A stretch of 64,000 nt of DNA from an uncultured Alloprevotella sp. (GCA_944322325.1 CALUOQ010000003.1:62001-126000); one strand, 5' to 3'. Numbered from the stretch's first letter, positions 53,401 through 60,710 are shown. The notes: generated by a model from the sequence alone, not told the origin. A program made the numbers and translations.

Positions 53401-53982
53401 CTCGTCGAGCTGGGCGGGCGTCACGGCGCCGCTGGCAATTTGCTTGGCGTCGTTGATGAGTTCCTCCAGGCGTGCAGCTTCTTTGTCGAGGACGTCCTGG
53501 CTAACCTTGCCGTTGAGGGCTTCGTTGAGGGCCAGTTGTGCCTCGTCCTGCTTCTGCTCGAGTTCGCTGATCTGCTGCTCGAGGTTTTGGCGGACTTCTT
53601 CGCTGGCGTCAGCGGCAGCCTTGTTGGCTTCGTCGATGAGCCCTTCCAGACGGGTGGCTTCAGCCTCGATGGCGCTGGGGTCGGCTTTCTGATCGATGAG
53701 CCCCTTCAGGTTGTCGACCGAGGCGGTGAGTTCGTCTACGTTTACTTTACCTTCCAGCGTAGCCGACAGCTCGTCGATACGCGTTTGCATCTGTTCTACG
53801 ACCTGATCGATGGCAGCGGCCATGTCGTCACCCGAAACACCAATGACACCATTGATCTTGTTGATCTGGTCCTGGAGATTGGCGATGTCGGCATCGTAGT
53901 CGTCGGAGCAACCTACGAACACGGGAGCTGCCGTGGCAGTCAGTGCGCAAAACACTGCGACTCTAATGAATCTCTTGTTCAT
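50419..53982 (-). CDS. Giant coiled-coil surface lipoprotein (DUF4988-like)
   Basis: 1187 aa. Signal sequence ends in the lipobox FVGC (Cys 25), immediately followed by SDDYDAD, an acidic stretch like the Bacteroidetes lipoprotein export signal, so it is likely displayed outside the cell. Residues about 30-520 are coiled coil with repeated units such as EATRLEGLIDEANKAAADAS and EAARLEELINDAKQIASGAV. From about 520 (MVQSIVYVPFGNQ) on it becomes beta-rich, including an Ig-like/Bacteroides surface domain and many acidic residues. It resembles DUF4988/PL29-N proteins but has no recognisable lyase domain. The 5' region holds an apparently invertible promoter. Confidence 0.88.
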   Translation of the reverse strand: MNKRFIRVAVFCALTATAAPVFVGCSDDYDADIANLQDQINKINGVIGVSGDDMAAAIDQVVEQMQTRIDELSATLEGKVNVDELTASVDNLKGLIDQKADPSAIEAEATRLEGLIDEANKAAADASEEVRQNLEQQISELEQKQDEAQLALNEALNGKVSQDVLDKEAARLEELINDAKQIASGAVTPAQLDEKINTVMGEIEAAVEGKVTTAELEALRTSLNDAITAATNDMATNAAVQEKLDALDAELTEAIGKKMDISTFNSLKNQLTTAIGAKADTAFVNQEIRDLNTELESVKAGYATTAITDQLNSDLTKVSNDLATAMTDLDAVEKLAGKQGQAIADLQSATSDLQTLRNNITALQSADLDLSVYADFSALANRVQALETKWGQSVRDSIEDNTNAIEEINRQINGYFDEQAGAEVKGIFDRLVELEGWKKDIVDVTLGKLDVSGLEEGKVADIAQILNDIEELQLIVKGEGEEGEENTLNFYNKTEIDNMFAELETKVTTLFIGQMVQSIVYVPFGNQSNAFENYTTDGNLTFKSLILKKVSETQPVAQKGAGKIAFRVSPAAAAQRVLDDYNLTLDGKQVRDAAGLPITLKEGTADNTTGIITYDVDFSNIDVNKDLNVHTWIFCATLTPKAETTTPAEGETPAYKDQLTAITSDYFLAEFQDTKVDEVKLAYSTERTEIAYKAFGDTPDNINFNEGVTYTGWNNKVCVSSNLLAEFSALIKDGKPLLTAEFTEDENDGADKDIFVINNGILTPGEENSSAIGSTTDVSAVIKYGETEVGNMPDFRTVELVLATYKKTVNLASDFTTSAMFGPNVYTSAARSFTLNENIISEIQQALNLGPNDFIELSGSKTDGGVTITKAANSDDITVDYAEETYFEQARTIVLELQTRTAIKVELTVNLPGMKLPTNINGELGGVQGMWSNGTTGIGIFSPTGETDSKEQLTSISMTTDLGDLLLNYSRVKTRVEHNGGELKWVVVNKVTGITIDADGKMTVGTDYDKTLNNGQLTKVKLVANFANIEKSETLKEFEVDVTNISNAEIKQPANPKFENLDQTLDLAQGWEWSLATRSGNGIIWKDGTATFGLDKDNNAQGLCATDPFEMFGLDEPAFELKGVTVNGETVETTTYVTLNGHNLSFTEAAKKQLVDGTKVEITVEVTFTNRFESKAVTKTMTITAEV

Positions 53983-54086
53983 AATGAATGAAAGTTAAGA
54001 ATGTTGATTCGTCTTTTTCTCTCTTGTCTCTATTTACCTTGTTGGTTTTCAACTTGTTTTAGCTCCCTGCTCCCCCTCGTCCGATG

Positions 54087-54115
54087 TTTCCATCTCTTCC
54101 TTAGAGGTAGAAAGC
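54087..54115. repeat. Left inverted repeat of the putative invertible promoter
   Basis: 29 bases, pairing with 54327-54355 at 27 of 29 positions (core of the repeat TTAGAGGTAGAAAGC; mismatches at two positions). It lies 104 bases upstream of the lipoprotein start and, on the minus strand, lacks a T run, so transcripts can read through it towards the gene. Confidence 0.8.
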
Positions 54116-54151
54116 CGAGCGGGCGAAAACTGCGGAACGGGGCACGAAAAA

Positions 54152-54185
54152 GGCTGCGCAGCACCCGTACGGTGACTGCGCAGCC
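54152..54185 (-). terminator. Terminator inside the invertible segment
   Basis: Stem GGCTGCGCAG (54152-54161) with CTGCGCAGCC (54176-54185), followed on the minus strand by TTTTTCG. In the present orientation it would block read-through into the lipoprotein gene from the right. Confidence 0.7.
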
Positions 54186-54289
54186 CCGAAAAACGACAAA
54201 ACTTCATTCCTGACGACTACGGCGCGGGCTGAGCGCTTCGGAAAAAGCGTAAAAAATGTGCGAGATTATTGAAATTTTCCCGGAATTTA

Positions 54290-54321
54290 TTTGGTCCGTT
54301 CTTTACTTCTCCCTACCTTTG
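54290..54321 (+). promoter_or_regulatory. Promoter inside the invertible segment
   Basis: TTTG (54290-54293), 20-base spacer, TACCTTTG (54314-54321): the best -33/-7 match in the whole window. It points away from the lipoprotein gene at present. Confidence 0.75.
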
Positions 54322-54325
54322 CCCC

Positions 54326-54363
54326 AGCTTTCTACCTCTAAGGATGAGATAGAAAGCTTTTTT
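54326..54363 (+). terminator. Terminator formed by the right inverted repeat
   Basis: Stem AGCTTTCTA (from 54326) with TAGAAAGCT, with an extra CTC/GAG inside, followed by TTTTTT at 54358-54363. It would stop the transcript from 54290-54321 within about 40 bases. The right inverted repeat itself is 54327-54355. Confidence 0.75.
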
Positions 54364-54473
54364 GTTTCTGGTAAGTTCTTGTCATACGATAGGTGTGTGC
54401 CTCGCGGTGTAGCGTGGCGCAGCGGGCGGATTTGTGGAGGCGGGAGTGAGCGGAGTGCCTTGTCCTTGTGGAC

Positions 54474-54538
54474 AAGTGCTGCGTCCGTTGTTCCTGTCGC
54501 TGCGCCGGGAGCGACGGGCGCAGCGACAGGAACAACGG
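54474..54538 (+). repeat. 21-nt periodic repeat, locus E, with 22-bp hairpin
   Basis: AAGTGCTGCGTCCG... (21 bases) is followed by a hairpin pairing 54485-54506 with 54517-54538 over 22 perfect bp (arms begin CCGTTGTTCCTGTCGC) with a 10-base loop. Same layout as locus C but with a different arm sequence. Confidence 0.8.
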
Positions 54539-54552
54539 GGCGGACATGAAAA

Positions 54553-54590
54553 AAAGCCAGCCGCGGCGGAGTACCGGCGCGGCTGGCTTT
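54553..54590 (-). terminator. Terminator of the rplM-tsf operon
   Basis: Perfect 13-bp stem AAAGCCAGCCGCG (54553-54565) with 54578-54590, then a long T run on the minus strand, 27 bases beyond the tsf stop. Confidence 0.9.
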
Positions 54591-54617
54591 GGGGATATGA
54601 AAAGGAAAAACTTTTCC

Positions 54618-55439
54618 TTACTCGGCGTGGAGTGTGAAGCGGCTGAAGGCGACCACGGTGCAATCCTTGTCGGCCTGCTTGAGGTAGGCGGCGACGGTGA
54701 GGTTGCTGTCTTGGATGAATTCCTGCTGCAGGAGGCACTGTTCCTTGTAGAACTTCTTCATGCGTCCGTCAGCGATGCGCTCGATCATGTTTTCGGGCTT
54801 GCCTTCTTCGCGGGCCTTGTCGGCGGCGATTTGGTATTCGCGCTTGCGGATTTCCTCGGGCACGTCGGTTTCGTCGATGGAGACGGGATTCATGGCGGCA
54901 ATCTGCATGGCCACGGCGTGACCGTACTTCTCGTCGACGGGCTTGTTGAGGGCTACCATCGTGCAGAGGAAGTTCTTGTTCTGGTGGTTGTAGCAGGAGA
55001 TGTTGTCGTGCTCGATGAAGCTGTATCCGTCGAGTTCCATCTTTTCGCCGGTGATGCCGCTGCGGTCGGTGATGGCTTCGGCCACGGTGCGGTCGCCGAG
55101 TTTGAGGGCGTTGACCTCGTCGAGCGTCTTGCAGTGGTTGGCCACGGCGGCGTCGAGGATGTCCTGTGCGAGCTTGACGAAGTCGGCGTTTTTGGCGACG
55201 AAGTCGGTCTCGCATTTGAGGGCAACGATGGCTCCGAAGCCGTTTTCGACCTTGCAGAGGACGCAGCCTTCGGCGGCTTCGCGGTCGGAGCGCTTGGCGG
55301 CTACGGCTTGTCCGCGCTTGCGGATGATTTCGATGGCTTCCTCCATGTTGTCGTTGGCCTCGGCGAGGGCTTTCTTGCAGTCGCCCAGTCCGGCTCCGGT
55401 CATTTCGCGGAGTTTCTTGATATCTTCAATGCTTGCCAT
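54618..55439 (-). CDS. tsf: Elongation factor Ts
   Basis: 273 aa nucleotide exchange factor for EF-Tu. N-terminal UBA-like part LREMTGAGLGDCKKALAEAN (about 10-29), then VKCETDFVAKNADFVKLAQ-like core (around 75) with TDFV contacting EF-Tu. Last gene of rplM-rpsI-rpsB-tsf, 42 bases after rpsB. Confidence 0.97.
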   Translation of the reverse strand: MASIEDIKKLREMTGAGLGDCKKALAEANDNMEEAIEIIRKRGQAVAAKRSDREAAEGCVLCKVENGFGAIVALKCETDFVAKNADFVKLAQDILDAAVANHCKTLDEVNALKLGDRTVAEAITDRSGITGEKMELDGYSFIEHDNISCYNHQNKNFLCTMVALNKPVDEKYGHAVAMQIAAMNPVSIDETDVPEEIRKREYQIAADKAREEGKPENMIERIADGRMKKFYKEQCLLQQEFIQDSNLTVAAYLKQADKDCTVVAFSRFTLHAE

Positions 55440-55481
55440 AAGTGTTGTAGTCTGTATGGATGATGTTAAGTGAGGTTGGCG

Positions 55482-56327
55482 TTAGGCCTCGGCGGCTTCG
55501 CTGTTGTTGGCTGCTTCGGCGTTCTCGGGGGCAGCGGCGGGCGCTTCGTTGCGCTTTTCGACGCGTGCCTTGGAGGAGCGGCGACGGCTTTTGGGGGCTT
55601 CGCTGCCTTCGTCAGCGGGCTCGGCGTCAACCTTTTCGGCCTTGCGCTCTTCGATGCCCTCGGCGATGGCGGCACAGCAGGCGTCGAGGATGACTTCGAT
55701 GCTCTTGTTGGCGTCGTCGTTGGCGGGGATAACGAAGTCAACGTTGTTGGGGTCGGAGTTGGTGTCGACGATGCCGAACACGGGGATGCCCAGACGGTTG
55801 GCCTCCTTGACGGCGATGTGCTCCTTGCATACGTCAACGACGAAGAGGGCGGCCGGCAGGCGGGTCATGTCGGCGATGGAGCCGAGGTTTTTCTCGAGCT
55901 TGGCGCGCTGGCGCGAGATTTGGAGAATTTCGCGCTTCGAGAGGTTGGAGTAGGTGCCGTCGGCGGTAAGTTTGTCGATGTTGGCCATTTTCTTAACCGC
56001 CTTGCGGATTGTCGGGAAGTTGGTCAGCATACCGCCCGGCCAGCGCTCGGTGACGTAGGGCATGTTGACGGATGTGGCCTTCTCGGCGGCAATCTGCTTT
56101 GCCTGTTTTTTGGTAGCTACAAAGAGTATGCGTTTCCCTGACTTGGCGATTTGCTTCAAGGCTTCGGCTGCTTCGTCGATTTTGGCCACGGTCTTGTGCA
56201 GATCGATGATGTGGATGCCGTTGCGCTCCATAAAGATGTAGGGCGCCATGGCGGGGTTCCACTTGCGTTTCAGGTGGCCGAAGTGGCAACCTGCTTCCAA
56301 CAGGGTTTCAAAGTTTGTTCTTGACAT
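55482..56327 (-). CDS. rpsB: Ribosomal protein S2
   Basis: 281 aa. Starts SRTNFETLLEAGCHFGHLKR; the core contains RWPGGMLTNFPTIRK and FVVDVCKEHIAVKEANRLGI. The C-terminal 45 residues are an Ala/Glu/Lys/Arg-rich tail (KSRRRSSKARVEKRNEAPA) longer than in most bacteria but common in Bacteroidales. It follows rpsI after a 147-base gap that contains a perfect palindrome GTTTAG-ATA-CTAAAC (56435-56449). Confidence 0.97.
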   Translation of the reverse strand: MSRTNFETLLEAGCHFGHLKRKWNPAMAPYIFMERNGIHIIDLHKTVAKIDEAAEALKQIAKSGKRILFVATKKQAKQIAAEKATSVNMPYVTERWPGGMLTNFPTIRKAVKKMANIDKLTADGTYSNLSKREILQISRQRAKLEKNLGSIADMTRLPAALFVVDVCKEHIAVKEANRLGIPVFGIVDTNSDPNNVDFVIPANDDANKSIEVILDACCAAIAEGIEERKAEKVDAEPADEGSEAPKSRRRSSKARVEKRNEAPAAAPENAEAANNSEAAEA

Positions 56328-56474
56328 GGTTTGTTGTGTTAATGCGTTTACTTTCTTTTGAGTTGAGGGGAGCGTTGTCCCCGCGTTTTTTGTTCAACCA
56401 ACTTCGCGGTAGTCCCGCGGCGGGAATCCGTGAGGTTTAGATACTAAACGTAATTCCAGCAGTAACGGCCGAAT

Positions 56475-56861
56475 TTAACGTTTACTGAACTGGAAGCGAC
56501 GGCGTGCCTTGGGACGTCCCGGCTTTTTGCGCTCGACGGCGCGCGGGTCGCGGGTCATGAAGCCTTCGGCGCGGAGGGCTTTCTTGTCCTCGGCGTTGAT
56601 TTTGACGAGGGCGCGGGCGATGGCCAGACGGAGGGCCTGCGACTGTCCGGTGAAGCCGCCGCCGAATACGTTGACCTTGATGTCGTATTTTTCGGCAACG
56701 TTGAGCAGGTTGAGGGGCTGCTTCACGACGTACTGCAGGATAGAGGAGGGGAAGTATTCCGTCAGGTCTTTCTTGTTGATGGTGATTTTGCCACTGCCTT
56801 CGGTGACGTAAATGCGGGCGACGGCGCTTTTGCGGCGGCCCAGTGCATTAATCATTTCCAT
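56475..56861 (-). CDS. rpsI: Ribosomal protein S9
   Basis: 128 aa. N-terminus MINALGRRKSAVARIYVTEG, end RDPRAVERKKPGRPKARRRF and the conserved basic tail ending FSKR, which reaches the ribosomal P site. It starts 11 bases after rplM. Confidence 0.98.
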   Translation of the reverse strand: MEMINALGRRKSAVARIYVTEGSGKITINKKDLTEYFPSSILQYVVKQPLNLLNVAEKYDIKVNVFGGGFTGQSQALRLAIARALVKINAEDKKALRAEGFMTRDPRAVERKKPGRPKARRRFQFSKR

Positions 56862-56872
56862 TACTGCTGTCC

Positions 56873-57334
56873 TTATTTATATAAGTTGATATCGATGAGT
56901 TTCGGAGACTGGGCCTCGTGCTTGTGCTCGCTGCCGGCATAGACGTAGAGGTTGTCGAGCAGCTTGGCGCCCAAGCGGTTCTTGGGGAGCATGCCCTTTA
57001 CCACGCGGTGGAGCAGGCGATCGGCACCGTTGGGCTTGGCCATGATACTGGCGGGCGTGCTCTTGCGCTGGCCGCCGGGGTAGCCCGTGTACGAGAGGTA
57101 AATGCGGTCGGTCCATTTCTTACCGGTCAGCTTCACCTTGTCGGCATTGATGATAATCACGTTGTCGCCACAGTCCACGTGCGGGGTGAAATTGGGTTTG
57201 TACTTACCGCGCAGCAGCTTGGCTACTTTCGAGCAAAGGCGTCCCAGCACCTGGTCGGTAGCGTCGACTACGACCCATTCCTTGTTTGCCGTGACTTTGT
57301 TCGCAGAAATGGTCTTGTAACTTAAAGTGTCCAC
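56873..57334 (-). CDS. rplM: Ribosomal protein L13
   Basis: 153 aa. Starts with GTG at 57334, giving (M)DTLSYKTISANKVTANKEW, the normal Bacteroidales N-terminus; the open frame continues upstream to 57520 but that part is not L13. Core includes VVDATDQVLGRLCSKVAKLL, GDNVIIINADKVKLTGKKW and AVKGMLPKNRLG-type end. First gene of the rplM-tsf operon. Confidence 0.97.
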   Translation of the reverse strand: MDTLSYKTISANKVTANKEWVVVDATDQVLGRLCSKVAKLLRGKYKPNFTPHVDCGDNVIIINADKVKLTGKKWTDRIYLSYTGYPGGQRKSTPASIMAKPNGADRLLHRVVKGMLPKNRLGAKLLDNLYVYAGSEHKHEAQSPKLIDINLYK

Positions 57335-57471
57335 TCTTTGTTTGTTTTGATGTTTAACTACTAAAAAACTTTTGCGATTCACTAACCGTCCGCCTGGCCA
57401 ATAGGCAGGACTATTAACACGCAACTGGGCAGGCCGGGCCCGCCCGGAATAATAATCGGCGTGCAAAAGTA
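57335..57471 (-). promoter_or_regulatory. Structured leader and promoter of the rplM operon
   Basis: A -7 element TACTTTTG lies at 57464-57471 (minus). The roughly 120-base leader can form GC-rich hairpins, among them CCGGG-CGGG-CCCGG (57434-57447) and CCTG...CCAGG (around 57388-57404). Autoregulatory L13 leaders are known in Bacteroidia; whether this fits that family needs covariance comparison. Confidence 0.5.
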
Positions 57472-57566
57472 CGCATTTATACCGAGACGGTAATACAAGT
57501 GTGGATGTTTTTTTCATCACCCGGCGATACTTTCTGCCTTTTTCGGTGGATGACGGAATAAAGCGG

Positions 57567-57574
57567 TATCTTTC
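57567..57574 (+). promoter_or_regulatory. Promoter -7-like element of the methyltransferase gene
   Basis: TATCTTTC, one base off TAnnTTTG, 24 bases upstream of ATG 57598. Confidence 0.4.
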
Positions 57575-57597
57575 AGTTGTTAAAAGTTCTACGCTTT

Positions 57598-58884
57598 ATG
57601 AGTTCGTCCTCACAAAATATAGCTCTTACCTCTTACCCTGAGAAAGTGTCAGTCAGAAAATCTTGTGGCAGAGAAGTCCGGATAACAACATATGGGCTAA
57701 AGTCTTTTGACAGTCAATTGGCGGTGATAACCCATTATCTGCATAATCATGATTCGGTCAAGGACTTTCCCCGCGAAGAAGCCAGACAATGCTTGAGGGA
57801 GTATCTGGACAATCAAAAGTTGCAAGTCGATGATGAGGAGCGCATGTTGCGGGAGCCTTTACAGATTGGCTTGTTTCGGGACTTTTTCCAAGTTCCGTTT
57901 CCCGATCCGATAGATTATCGGTTCACGTTCATTGATTTGTTTGCGGGTATGGGTGGCTTTCGGCTTGCGATGCAAGCGCAAGGCGGCAAATGCGTGTTTT
58001 CGTCCGAGTGGAATTCCTTTGCACAAAAAACGTATTTAGCGAATTTTGGTGATATGCCTTTTGGAGATATTACCAAAGAAGAGATAAAAAGATATATTCC
58101 GGGGCAATTTGATGTCTTGTGTGCTGGTTTTCCCTGTCAGCCGTTCTCGATAGCAGGAGTTTCCAAGAAAAAGAGTTTGGGTAGAGAAACAGGTTTCAGG
58201 GACAGGACCCAAGGAACATTGTTCTTTGAGGTGGCTGACATTATCAGTCGACATAGGCCTAAGGCTTTTTATTTGGAGAATGTAAAGAATCTTGTCTCTC
58301 ATGATAAAGGAAATACGTTTAAGGTAATTCAGTCAACGTTGGAGGAATTGGAGTATTCCTTGTACTACAAAGTAATGGACGGGAAGGACTATGTGCCACA
58401 ACATAGAGATCGTATTATGATAGTCGGATTTGACAAACGCCGTTTTCATGGTGAGGAAGCATTCGAGTTTCCTCAAGCTCCTGACGGCGACACTCCGAAA
58501 CTCCGAGATATATTGGAGCGAGAAACCAATAGAAAGTATACACTCACAGACAAACTTTGGAGCTATTTACAGCAGTATGCGGAAAAGCATAAGGCTAAAG
58601 GCAATGGTTTTGGTTTTGGCTTGGCAGACTTAGACGGCGTGAGCCGAACTCTAAGTGCAAGATATTACAAGGATGGTTCGGAAATCCTTATACCGCAAGA
58701 AGGCATGAATCCCCGGCGTTTGACGCCGAGAGAGTGTGCGCGTTTGATGGGGTATCCAGACAAGTATATATTGGATAAGGTTTCCGATGTACAAGCCTAC
58801 AGACAGTGTGGAAACTCCGTGATTGTTCCATTGATTACCGCCGTGTCACGGCAGGTAGTGAAAACAATGTTGGGCGATGAGTGA
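57598..58884 (+). CDS. dcm: DNA (cytosine-5) methyltransferase (EcoRII/Dcm type)
   Basis: 428 aa. All key motifs are present: I (FIDLFAGMGGFRLAMQAQG, about 118), IV (AGFPCQPFSIAG, catalytic Cys about 182), VI (FYLENVKNL), VIII (VPQHRDRIMIVGF) and X (RQCGNSVIVPL), with about 100 residues N-terminal to the core. Likely methylates the inner C of CCWGG, judged from its EcoRII-like nuclease and Vsr partners. The ATG at 57598 is preferred to a TTG 21 bases upstream. The gene is intact and visibly AT-richer than the ribosomal genes next door; its 3' end overlaps the nuclease gene by 8 bases. Confidence 0.93.
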   Translation: MSSSSQNIALTSYPEKVSVRKSCGREVRITTYGLKSFDSQLAVITHYLHNHDSVKDFPREEARQCLREYLDNQKLQVDDEERMLREPLQIGLFRDFFQVPFPDPIDYRFTFIDLFAGMGGFRLAMQAQGGKCVFSSEWNSFAQKTYLANFGDMPFGDITKEEIKRYIPGQFDVLCAGFPCQPFSIAGVSKKKSLGRETGFRDRTQGTLFFEVADIISRHRPKAFYLENVKNLVSHDKGNTFKVIQSTLEELEYSLYYKVMDGKDYVPQHRDRIMIVGFDKRRFHGEEAFEFPQAPDGDTPKLRDILERETNRKYTLTDKLWSYLQQYAEKHKAKGNGFGFGLADLDGVSRTLSARYYKDGSEILIPQEGMNPRRLTPRECARLMGYPDKYILDKVSDVQAYRQCGNSVIVPLITAVSRQVVKTMLGDE

Positions 58885-60077
58885 GGTGTTGGATACGGCG
58901 ATACACGGCGTTTTGCAGTCGAAGGCAGCTTGTTGGTGCCGATTTATCACGGGTAACGATGCCGGAACGACGGGAAGTCATCAGGCCGGTTTTTATGTGC
59001 CAAAGTGCGCTTCTGCATTGCTGTTCGACGTGCCGGGGCAAAAAGGTGAGAATAAAGAAAAAGTAGTGAGTATTAAGTGGCAGGATGATTTTGTGACGGA
59101 AAGCCGGATGAAGTATTATGGACAGAAAACACGTAACGAATATCGCATTACTCATTTTGGTCGGGACTTTCCGTTCTTGCAAGATGAGAATGTGGGTGAC
59201 CTCTTGATTCTTGCAAAATACTCAGAAAAAGAGTATGCTGGATATGTGTTGAGCACGGACGAGGACATCGATGCCTTTTTCGCTTATTTCAACCTTTCTC
59301 CAGATGCCACCAATCAGCTTGATAGACGTTGAGGGAACAATTAAACCCGATGAGCGACTTGCGCAATTTTTCCGGGAGTTCGTCTCTTGTTTTCAGAATT
59401 TTCCTGAGACTCGTCGAATGGCAGAAGGTGCCCGGGATTGCTACAATAAGGCCTACGGCGTGACTCCTCGAATGTTGAAAGAATATCCAGATGAGATGTT
59501 GTTGAATTGGGTGGATGCGGAGTACGGCTTGTTCAAATGTATGGAGGAAAAAGTTTACGGAAGCCTCATTTCGCGTTCATTTAGTAATGTGGATTCGTTT
59601 GTACAGACTGCTAACGAGGTTCTTAATCGACGCAAATCACGTGCAGGGAAGTCGTTGGAACACCATTTGGCGGATATCTTTTCTTGTAATGGGCTTTTGT
59701 TTGAAGCACAAGCCGTAACAGAAGGAAACAAGAAACCGTACTTCCTTTTTCCCAATGGCGCATGTTACCATAACTTATTGTTTCCTACAGAATGTCTTAC
59801 CGTATTAGGTGCAAAGACAACTTGTAAAGACCGTTGGCGGCAGGTTCTGACGGAGGCAGACAGGGTAGGTTTGAAATACTTGTTTACGCTCCAGCAGGGC
59901 ATTTCGCGTAACCAGTTTCGGGAGATGCGGGATTCAGGGTTAGTTCTAGTTGTCCCTCGTAAGTATATTACGAGTTTTCCGAAGGAATATCGAGATAAAA
60001 TTAAAGATCTCATTGGTTTTATTCGCATGGTGAGAGAACGACAAGAGGCCACACCGAGACATTATCTCTTCGTGTAG
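58877..60077 (+). pseudogene. EcoRII-type restriction endonuclease, frameshifted
   Basis: Two reading frames together make one EcoRII-like enzyme. Frame one (58877-59332) is the N-terminal effector domain, recognised by ITGNDAGTTGSHQAGFYVP. Frame two (about 59319-60077) is the C-terminal catalytic domain, with NRRKSRAGKSLEHHLADIF, AVTEGNKKPYFLFP and LGAKTTCKDRWRQVLTEAD. One extra base near 59315-59321 separates them: CAG|C|TTG ATA GAC would read Q-L-I-D. The catalytic Asp of EcoRII (KKPDFLFP) is Tyr here (codon TAC for GAC). The active site is therefore probably dead even if the frame were restored. Confidence 0.88.
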
Positions 60078-60604
60078 TTGTCGGTGGAGGGTTTTTCGTA
60101 CGTCGCGTCCGGTTCGGCGACCATGTCCAATAACGCTTCCAGAGAACTGTAAGGTTTGGGAGAAATGTTCGTTCTTGCGTTGATTTTTTTTCAAGTAGGC
60201 ATGGTTTATCCAATACTCCAGTTCGCGTAAAGTTTTGGCACGTATGGCAGGCTTGAGTTGGCATTCCCAGATGGTTATTACGTTCCATCCCATATTACGC
60301 AGGGCTTCTTTGTTTCGAGCGTCGCGTAGTTTATTGAGTTCTATTTTTCTTTCCAAAATTCGGTATGGGTATGCGGTACAAGGCTGTCGACGTCATGTCC
60401 GTGCCAGAAACATCCATGTATGAAGATAATCGTGTTGTACTTGCTCATCACAATGTCTGGAGTGCCGGGTAGTGTTTTTACGTTTTTGCGGTAACGGTAG
60501 CCGCGGCTGTACAAGTAGTGTCGTACGATGAGTTCGGGTTTTGTGTCTTTACTGCGGATGCGAGCCATGACGGCCGATCGTTTCTTTTTATCCCAAATAT
60601 CCAT
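60062..60604 (-). pseudogene. vsr: Very short patch repair endonuclease (vsr), two frameshifts
   Basis: Vsr nicks T:G mismatches at Dcm sites. The N-terminal part (60604 to about 60341) reads KKRSAVMARIRSKDTKPEL and IFIHGCFWHGHD and stops at a TAG after FWKEK. An A5 tract there (A6 would continue IELNKLRDARNKEALRN) shifts the frame; the middle piece has MGWNVITIWECQLKPA. After YLKK an A8 tract (A7 expected) shifts back, and the last piece reads SPKPYSSLEALLDMVAEPDA and ends at 60062. Net frame change is zero, so first and last parts share a frame. The end overlaps the nuclease stop by 16 bases, convergent. Confidence 0.88.
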
Positions 60605-60624
60605 GGTGGGAGCGTATTTGCTGG

Positions 60625-60632
60625 CAAAGATA
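60625..60632 (-). promoter_or_regulatory. Promoter -7 element of vsr
   Basis: TATCTTTG on the minus strand, 20 bases upstream of the vsr start. Confidence 0.5.
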
Positions 60633-60710
60633 GTGCTTGAAGATGAAATTTGTAGGGGAATGCGGCAGTTTTTGGCTTTGAAGCGCGGAGCGGTTAGCCG
60701 ATTAATTCTT

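Larger units (their letters stand above)
54116..54326. other. 211-bp putative invertible segment
   Basis: Contains a promoter facing right at 54290-54321 and a GC-rich terminator at 54152-54185 facing left. After inversion the promoter would lie at 54121-54152 on the minus strand, reading into the lipoprotein gene with a leader of about 135 bases. Confidence 0.7.

Noticed and set aside
54256-54549. Plus-strand ORF downstream of the invertible promoter
   Set aside because: It runs through the terminator hairpin and repeat locus E and has no protein-like composition.
56367-56382. GGGGA/TCCCC hairpin with T run between rpsI and rpsB as a terminator
   Set aside because: The T run is on the plus strand, where no gene ends, and the ribosomal operon is on the minus strand.
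57335-57520. N-terminal extension of rplM
   Set aside because: The extra residues are unlike L13 and include the leader hairpins and promoter; GTG 57334 matches the family N-terminus.
58877-60077. Programmed frameshifting in the nuclease gene
   Set aside because: No slippery heptamer is seen at the junction near 59315-59321, and the catalytic Asp is also lost, so decay is simpler.
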